60,000 nucleotides of DNA from Liolophura sinensis (lineage: Eukaryota; Mollusca; Polyplacophora; Chitonida; Chitonidae): assembly GCF_032854445.1 (NCBI RefSeq), contig NC_088295.1, forward strand, positions 43,947,385 through 44,007,384. Direction: 5' to 3'. How positions within the stretch are numbered: position 1 is the first letter of the stretch; every line of letters starts with the position of its first letter. Made by a program: the position numbers and the translations under genes. Below the pieces are notes generated by a model. The model saw only the letters and a list, made by a program, of their open reading frames with translations, was not told where the DNA came from and did no database searches. Of the stretch, positions 25,901-34,900 are shown piece by piece.

Positions 25901-28900
25901 TTAATCTTAAATTGTGTTTCCTTGATGAGTATATAAAGAGCATGGAAGTCATACTCAAATTTGGTCCTAAATTGTTTCCTTGTTGAGTATATTAAAGGCA
26001 TGAAAGTGATACTCAAATTTAGTACTAAATTGTACTACTTTTTGAATATATTAAAGGCATTGAAGTAATACTCAAATTTAGGACTAAATTGTTTCCTTGT
26101 TGAGTATATTAAAGGCATGGAAGTGATACTCAAATTTAGTCTTAAATTGTGTTTCCTTGTTGAGTATATAAAAAGCATGGAAGTAATACTCAAATTTGGT
26201 ACTAAATTGTGTTTCTTTTTTGAGTATATTAAAGGCATTGAAGTGATACTGAAATTTAGCACTAAATTGTATTTCCTCATTGAGTATATTAATGGCAGTA
26301 TTGAAAAGGCCTGCTACAAAGAGACGCCATGTTAATATGAGCAAAATTATATTAAAAGTCATGCTGATTCAAATCCCAAGCAAAGGAATAAAACAAATGA
26401 ATAAAAATTGGCATTTTATTTGTATCAAAGTTTAGGCGTTTCAAATCAACCAACACCATTCTTGTGTGGCATGTTTCAGCGCTGAGTTATGTGATCCCAA
26501 CAACAACATCACAATGTGTCCTCTGTGTGACAGAAGCTGTCCCTACTGGAAACTTTCGGATGCCTGTGATCATGTCAAAGTCAGCCGGATTGTGGACAAC
26601 AGGGCTACTGTGGCCTTTGCTGTCTTCATGTCACTCTGGGGTGAGTGATGGGAAAGATTCAAACTTTATATTCTTTTAAAAGTTATTGTTTACCTGCATA
26701 AAGTGTGTATGTTCTCTTCAGTTTTAATTCTAAACTGGGTGTTGACACAGTACACTACACTACACTACAGTAGATCATTTGAACCAAACTAATGTAAACC
26801 TTTTTCAACCCCTAAAAGCACTTTTTTCAGTGGAAGTTATGTATACAGTTTTGATGAAAGTGATGCTAAAAATTATTTGTTTGTGTCATTAAAGATGCAA
26901 GGGTTCATAAAACTGTGCTAATCATTTCTCTAAACCCCACAGTTCTCTCAGAATGTTTCAAAATGTTGCGTGCAGAGGTGGTTGAAAAGGTTGGAGAATT
27001 AGGGTAAAAGCAGCTATATGATGAGATATAATCTGTGCTGAAACCTGTGTGTGTGTGTGTGTATATATACTTCAAAGACTGTTTTAAAGATTGTTAGAGC
27101 TTTTATCAGGTTCCTGGCAATTTAGGAGCTTTAATCAAGACACTGTGTTTTCTTTTACCCATAAACCTGACAGCTGCCATGTAATGACAAATTTTTGAGC
27201 ATGATTTTAAACACCAATCAGATGAATAAAATTCCCCCCTCCCCCCCCCCCCCAAAAAAAGATGTGTGATATTTAACTATACTGAGGTAGAATGCCAGCA
27301 GCTCTAATATAAAATCATGATGAGGAAACAAGAGTGAAGTCACTGTTATTTATTTCATTGTCTCTGATTTCAAGTCCAGCTCATGCTGGCTTCCTCTCTG
27401 ACCGTACGTGATCTTTCAGCATCGTGTGGATGGCCAGTAAAATAAATAAATAAATTTATTTGATTGGCGTTTGACGCCGTACTCAACTATGTTTTACTTA
27501 TATGACGGCTGTGGTCGCTATGAGTTTAAGTCCAGCTTATGCTGTCTTCCTTTCCGGCCATACGTTGGAAGGTCTGTCAGCAACCTGCTGATGGTCGTGG
27601 GTTTCCCCCGGGCTCTGTCTCGTTTCTTCCCACCATAATGCTGGCTGCCGTCGTGTAAGTGAAGTATTCTTGAGTATGGCGTAAAACACCAATGAAATAA
27701 CTAAATAAATATACTACGGCGACCAGCATTATATGGTGGGAGGAAACCAGGCAGAACCCAGGGAAAGCCCCGACTATCCACAAGTTGCTGGCAAACTTTC
27801 TCACGTACAGCTGGCCATAATGCTGGTCACCGTCATATAAGTGAAGTATACTTGAGTATGGCGTAAAGCACCAATCAAATAAATAAATAAATAACTTACA
27901 GCTGGAGAGGACTTGAACTCACAGCGACTGCCTTGATGAGAAGCTGCTGGGTCATTCTGTGTAGGTCACCACATTATGATGTGTGCTGTATCCCATTTAC
28001 AGGTACTTTATTCCTGGAGTTTTGGAAGAGGAAGGAAGCAGTGATAGCCTACAAGTGGGACATGTCAGCGTATGAAAATGAAGAGGTATACTATGACTTC
28101 ATTTGACTTTCAGATATGTAACAGCTGTGAACATGTACACGCTGTTTTTCCAGTATGCTGTAACACAGAAGTTTGATTTGAACAATCTGAAATTTACATT
28201 TGCTTTAGTACCGACAGATTATTAGATTTTGGGACAATGGCCTCTACTCTACTGCTTTGTTGAAATAAAATGCTTTGTGGGGTGGAAGGGGAGAAAAACC
28301 CCAATTCTTTTTACCACCTCTGCAACCAATATTTCGAGACATTCTCAGAGAAGTATGAGGTTTAAAGAAATATTTGGTCACTGTTTTATGAAGCTGGCGT
28401 CTTCAGTGACACATATGAATTCTATTAGCATTATTTTCATAATAATTGTAAGAATAAATTCTACTGATTAAAAGTGCTTTAGAGGTTGAAAAGATTGATG
28501 ATTTACAGTGGACTAGTTACATCTACTATTGTATCCAACACCTTAATACACATAACAGCAATTTAGCTCTCTGGTTTTATTTATTGCCATCATTATTGAA
28601 AAGTTTATCAGTAATTAGAAAGGCACATTGCTTTCTGTGTGGTGTCCTCCAACCATAAATGAGACCGCAAAAGACAAAAGGCTCCAGCTTTAAAGGAATG
28701 GCCAAAGAAATGAAATTAACTCTGGGTGTTTTTTCATTCTACAGGAGCCTCCTCGCCCTGAATATTTGGCCAAGCTGAGCCAGGAGGATGGGAAAATGGA
28801 GAAACGAAGACATCCAGTCACAGGGGTGAGTTACAAGTGCTTTCAGCTCAACTACATACCCCTACATGTACATTTAGTTAGTACCCTAATTAATCAGCTT

Positions 28901-31900
28901 TTTCACGTATGAAAGAGCAACATTCAGTGTGATTCATGCACTTCATAAATATAATTTTGGAGACAAAAAACTATATTGGTTGAGTTGTCCAATTTCGGGG
29001 CTTCTCAAAAGATATAATTTTTTTATCAAGTCAGTACAGAATAATGCCCTCAGAATATGCTTGAATAAAAAATTTAACCAACTTGTAGAAAGGTTGAACG
29101 ATGATGGAACAAGCCCACCAAAGCTGTGACAATATCCGAGCTGACAACAAACCCATTCAGTGTTGTTCAGCGGCAAACCTTTAACACCCTGATCACATTG
29201 ATTTAACATTTGACAGCAAAATATTTGATAGGTATGAACAAGTTGGCAGTTGTTGTCATAGTAACAACTATGCCTGAATTGAAAATATATTGCATTTACA
29301 TTGTAGTAAGTATGTTTACTACAAACCCAAACAAACAAATATCACAAGCGAGATAAACGCAATCAAGTTCTATGTCTTGGTAAGTTGTGGTAGCATTCAT
29401 GGTTCTCATTTTATAGTACAAGTTAAAATGCTTGGTTTTGTCATTTTTTATTTATTTTTTTGTAATTTTTTGTCAAGATATGTTAATTATTTTAAGTTTA
29501 TCTATGCTCCATATTAGTACGCTTACATTACTGCTTATTTAACAACGCCAACATTGTTGTTGTTGCATGATATGTTGTATAACAATTGCGTCTTTAGGTA
29601 GTTGTACATCGATTAATGGCATGTAGAGCATCCAGTGTTTTTCATCGCTTTACCAAACATCTGTCTGTAAAACCACCTCCGTGTTGACAATAACTGAATC
29701 ATCATAATGATCCAATTTTCATCTGCTAGTTCACTTGAAATTCAGGTTTTCAGTCATTTAGTAGGAAGACATAACCATAAAATATTTACCCTTAATAACT
29801 TCTCCAAATAATTTGGACTAAGCTCTGTTAATAGCAACATAGCTTCCAGAGAACTCCAAGCATGAAACATGGAATGTTTGCGTTGGAATAATTGTGATAG
29901 ACTAACCATGTTAGTAATAACTCTTCACACATTTAATTTAATTTTGGAGAAAAAAATACACTGGTTGGGTGGGCCAGTGTATTTATATCAGCGTACACAG
30001 AACAGTGTCCTCAGAATTACAGTACAGCACTTACACACACATTTTACCTGCCTATTAGCTTTGAAGGGACAGTGGAGGTCTCTGTATTTTCCCACAACTG
30101 GAGATTGGATTGTCTGCTGCGGCCATAACAAACAAAAGTTGAGGGTTCTGGTAGAGTATTCACCACAAGATGAGATCATTTGTTGATCATTTAATTGCTG
30201 TCACTAGTGCAGTCCCCAAATATGCCAGTGCTCTTCGGCATTTGACCTTGGATCTTTATGAAGTCCATTCAGTGTGTCTGCCTGAAATAGAGTCTATTTG
30301 AAAAAGAGGCTTTGTGAAAAGAAGGCTATCAAAGTTTCCTAGTTTTGTAATTTTCAAAACATCACAAGGTAAACTACTAAGGGTTGTTGCTATGCACAGG
30401 AAAATGTTTAAACAGTAAGCATGATGTATCGTTATTGTCGCATGTGTGTAGTTATAAAGCTGTGCTCCTGTATTATGTGTTGTCACCCAGCCTGTCAATC
30501 TGTTTCAGAAGTCTAATATAGACTATATCCAGATGTGGGTAAGAGTCCACAGTAACATTTTTGTTCATTATTATAAACTGTTTTCATCACTCTGCCTCCC
30601 TTTTCCTTAACAGTTTGTTTGCATTTTAAAAAACTGAATACCGTGCTCTGTTTGGCTCAGCATAACAACACTTATTAAACGAACTTTATTCACATGAAAT
30701 GTTTGCCTTGTACTTTTGCCAAATTGTTGTCATAACCTTGTGACCTCTATCATGGTTGACCATGGCTGGTTGCAGTGTACAAATAAAACTGACCTTGCTT
30801 TTGGCATGAGGACTCTAGAGGGAAAATTTGTTTGGAATTCATGGAAATTGGAATATCTGGATTACTGTCAAGCAAGGAACTATTCCATCATAAGCTTTGT
30901 TTTGCTTTGGATTTTACCAAAATTGGTTATTAGTTGCTTCAAAGTATAAACGTTATATTGTACTTATCAAGCACTTTTTAGTTGAGAAACAAACAGATAT
31001 TGTTTTGATATATATTTACCCTATCCAGGTGTGTTTTTGTTTGAAAATAACCTACTTTGCGTGTTAACCTCTGTTACATGTTGTTCTAATTGCAATAATA
31101 AATCAACATAAGAATACGAACTGGACAAGAAAAGTACATGTACATGGTTTTGGTCAAAATTGCCTTTACCACATTTTAAGCGTTTACACATGTTTGATGC
31201 CATTGAACTTTGAAAGTCAAGATTGTTGCATGTTTTACATGCATGCTTGCTGCTGCATTGCACATGTTCGTTGCTTTAATCTTCGACTTATGTCTTGTCA
31301 GATATCCTATCATGCAGAACCTTGCATCCCAGTCTAACACCATGTCTTTTCCAGCATTGGTCATCAGTCCTGTCTCTGAATTTTGCCTACAGCCTATAGT
31401 TTTACCACAAGTTACTATCTGTTTCAGAATCTAGAACCTCACATACCATTTTGGAGTCGGAAAGTCCCAGTGTTACTGATGGCATGGAGTACCATGCTGT
31501 TTTTGGTAAGTTGTCCATATTCTTGGACAGATGTAAGTAAGGTACATGTATTTTTAGAGATATACAGAATAAATTTCATAGACTCCCTCTTAGCCCTTTC
31601 TGAATATACTCACTACTGGCCATCATCTTATACTTCATGTCAAAATATCAAGTGAATAATGAACAAAATATTATGGACTACTTATTATAGACTTAACAGT
31701 TTGTCCCCCCCAAAAAGTCCACATAAATGTACTAAAATGTTACTTTTGGTGCTGAAACTACCCACCTACCTTCCATGACAGATCTCAAAATGTCTTATAA
31801 CTCAATATTATCAAGTCTCAAACTAAGGCAAAATGATTGACTTAGTCATGATCAAAGTTTTAGGTCAAGAACAGCACTGGTTATTTTAGTTTGGGAGGTA

Positions 31901-34900
31901 CACAGAGGAAAACATAATGACTCCCCCCTGGTTCTTTCTGGGTTTGTCCACTAATGATCGTCATCTGAAATAAGTCTGATACAACACATCACAATATTTC
32001 AAGCAAATAAAGACAAACATATTCTAATGAAATCAATAATTTACTTTGAACCAGAATTCTGATTTACTTACTTATGCTAGCTTGCAAGTGTTATAATGTT
32101 ATTTTTACGTCCCCCAGGTTTTGTGCCATAGTCAGCATGTGTTCTGACAATATCTTATGTTTTGGGATAACATGTTTTTTATGTGGTGTTTTATGTTCAC
32201 CTTGGCAGGTGTCTGTAGCCGTCGTGGCAGTTATTGGTGTGATTGCTTACCGAATCTCCATTCTTGCTGCTCTCCAACTGAGAAGTGAGGAACTCATCTA
32301 TAAAAACGCCAGCTTAGTCACCACGGCAACTGCAGCCATCATCAATTTGGTTGCCATCATTATTCTTAATATGGTAATTTGGATTAAGCTCCGTTAATAG
32401 AAATATGGCTTCTTAGGATAAGACAAACCATGTTAAAAATCTATGGGAAAGAAAAAAGAAGTTGGGTGAAGTGAATAGAGTGGTTGAAGTTGAGTATTTA
32501 TAAAAGCAGGTTTAAATGATAAATAAGACTTATATTGAATGGTTCACTTATCATATCTGTAGAGTCCTAAATATCAGCTGTTTAAAGAAGTATTTAATTT
32601 TGTTGAATTCAGATAACTAAATGCATTTTTTTTTTTTTTTGCTGTATGTGTAGACTTATCTTGGCTATAAACTGACCTGTGACCCCAACATTTTTGATTA
32701 ATCCAACCGACTAGAGCAGTGCCTGTTCAAAGTAATTCATCTTCACCGCAAGTTTTTAAATGGCATGCTTCTGCTTTTAGTGAGGAATGTAGGTTTTGTT
32801 TACAAACCGAACATTTTTTTTTCTCTGTCTCTCAGATCTACAGCCGCATGGCTTTCTGGCTGACAGACATGGAATGTCTGAGAACACAGAGTGAATATGA
32901 CAACAGTATCACCCTCAAACTCTTCACCCTGCAGTTTGTCAACTACTATTCCTCCATTGTTTACATCGCCTTTTTCAAGGGGAGGTAAGTCACACACCTA
33001 TTAGTACAGTATAATGAAAAATGATTTTAGCTTAGTGCACTATTTTGCAGCCATTTAGTACACACTTCCATAAAGTTTGCCAGATTTCTTATGTACATTG
33101 AGCAGGAGTCAGTAAATCTAATGGCAAAAACTTTCATTATTTTTTTTTTTAATTTGAAATCTTTTCTATTGTTTTGTTGTTTTTGTTTTGTGTTTCAGAT
33201 TTGTTGGCAGACCTGGGAAGTACAATACCTTGTTTGGAGCCAGACAAGAAGAGGTGGGTAACCTTTATATTGGTAACAAAGTATTTCTTATAGTGGACAT
33301 TCAGAAGTTTTGACGACAAACATTCACTTATACACAGAGCTGTCTCTTTTAGTCTTGTACTATTTACACAGCTTGTTGAAATAGACAGTGTTGAATCTGA
33401 GTCTACCCCAGTTAAACTTGGGGTGTGGCTTACTGGATCAGTTTTTTCTCTGAATTCAGGCTGTAAGTCAAGTAGTTTGGCCATTGTATAAGTTAAAAAT
33501 TCTTGAGCATGCTTTTAAACCACCATCAGATAAACAAATAAGTAAAACTTGTCCTTGTTTTGCTGCGTTTCAGTGTGAACCCGGTGGCTGTCTCATTGAA
33601 CTGTGTATACAGCTAGCCATCATTATGATTGGTAAACAACTGATACAGAACAATCTGGTGGAGCTTGTCATCCCGTAAGTTCAGTAACTTTTCACACTGG
33701 GCTAGTCTATAAGCTTGAATGTCATTTTTTTTAGGGGACAGTGTTTGAAACCATGTACCTCTTATCTGATATCAAGACATCAGTCAAATGTTGCATAGTC
33801 TCCCCAAATCTGACTGAGTGTGAAGCCTTGCCTCGTTCATATTCAGGAGCGGTAGATCCAGGGTCAATCCTGGGTCGGGTCACACCTAAGACCCTAAAAG
33901 AGGAAGTTGTAACTTCCTCGCTTGGAATTCAGCATGAAGGTGATATTGCAACGACTGGTTGACCCCAGTATAATGGATCGGGCGGGGCAGCTACCTTTCC
34001 TTCGGTAAGGCCTCTCAGTGATGCAGCAATAGATAAAAGAGCGGTAGAAATCCATCCTGCAAGAAGGATAAATGTTACATACATTCTAAGGATTCCTTCG
34101 TTGTCATATGACTGGAAAATTGTTAAGTAGGATGTTAAACCTCCAAGCATGCACACACGCACCTTTGTGACTCCTAAGCAGTAGATGATGCTTGTGTGGC
34201 TATTTGCATGTGTAAATCACATGTGGAAAAGTTTAATAACTCACCAAATGCCGATGGTTACCACAGACACTTGTTTCCTCCACTCAAGGAAATGGCTGCC
34301 TTCTGTATGTGTCAAAAATTCTTGAGCTTAGAACTAAATAACAATGAATCAGTTTTTTCCCCACAGTAAAGTCCTGAAGAGAATTCGCAAGTTTTGTGCC
34401 AAACAGACCAAAGAGGAACGTATGGCAAGAACGGCGTGGGAGCGGGATTTCCAGCTGAATTCCTCAGAGAGCATGTCCCTGTTTTATGAGTATCTGGAGA
34501 TGGGTAAGTCACATTAGGAAAGATATCCTAGCATGACCTAGGTCTTCAAAAGATTTGGAAATATTGGTGCCATCTTTAAAAATTTCTTTGGTGGGCATAT
34601 CTGAAAAAATAGTGTAGGAATTCTTTTTTTAATTCTAGCCTGTGAAAAGATTTGGATTTTAAAGAGATTAACAAAAAAGAAAACTCCTTGAAGTAGGACC
34701 CATTCATGGTGGGCTGGTAAGGGTTTGTACGCACGGTGAACATATTTCTAATGATGGCCTTAACCGTTAATATGGGATATCATATCATATAATATAGCCG
34801 TCAGTATGTCTGATGCTATGAACGCCACCTTGTGACATTATCTGTCTGCCCTGGATCCCCATAAATGGCACATTTGAATAATCACTTGTGGAAAAAAATC

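Larger units (their letters stand above)
26641..28002 (+). other. Anoctamin intron 11 (1.4 kb)
   Basis: Almost entirely repeats: a reversed MITE (26793-27006), a SINE-3 piece ending in a poly-C run (27120-27253), and a cluster of SINE-1 copies in both orientations (27360-27960). Confidence 0.7.

Noticed and set aside
25532-26362. Several overlapping open frames on both strands with repeated peptides
   Set aside because: All are translations of the ~60-bp tandem array; no start context, codon bias or domain.
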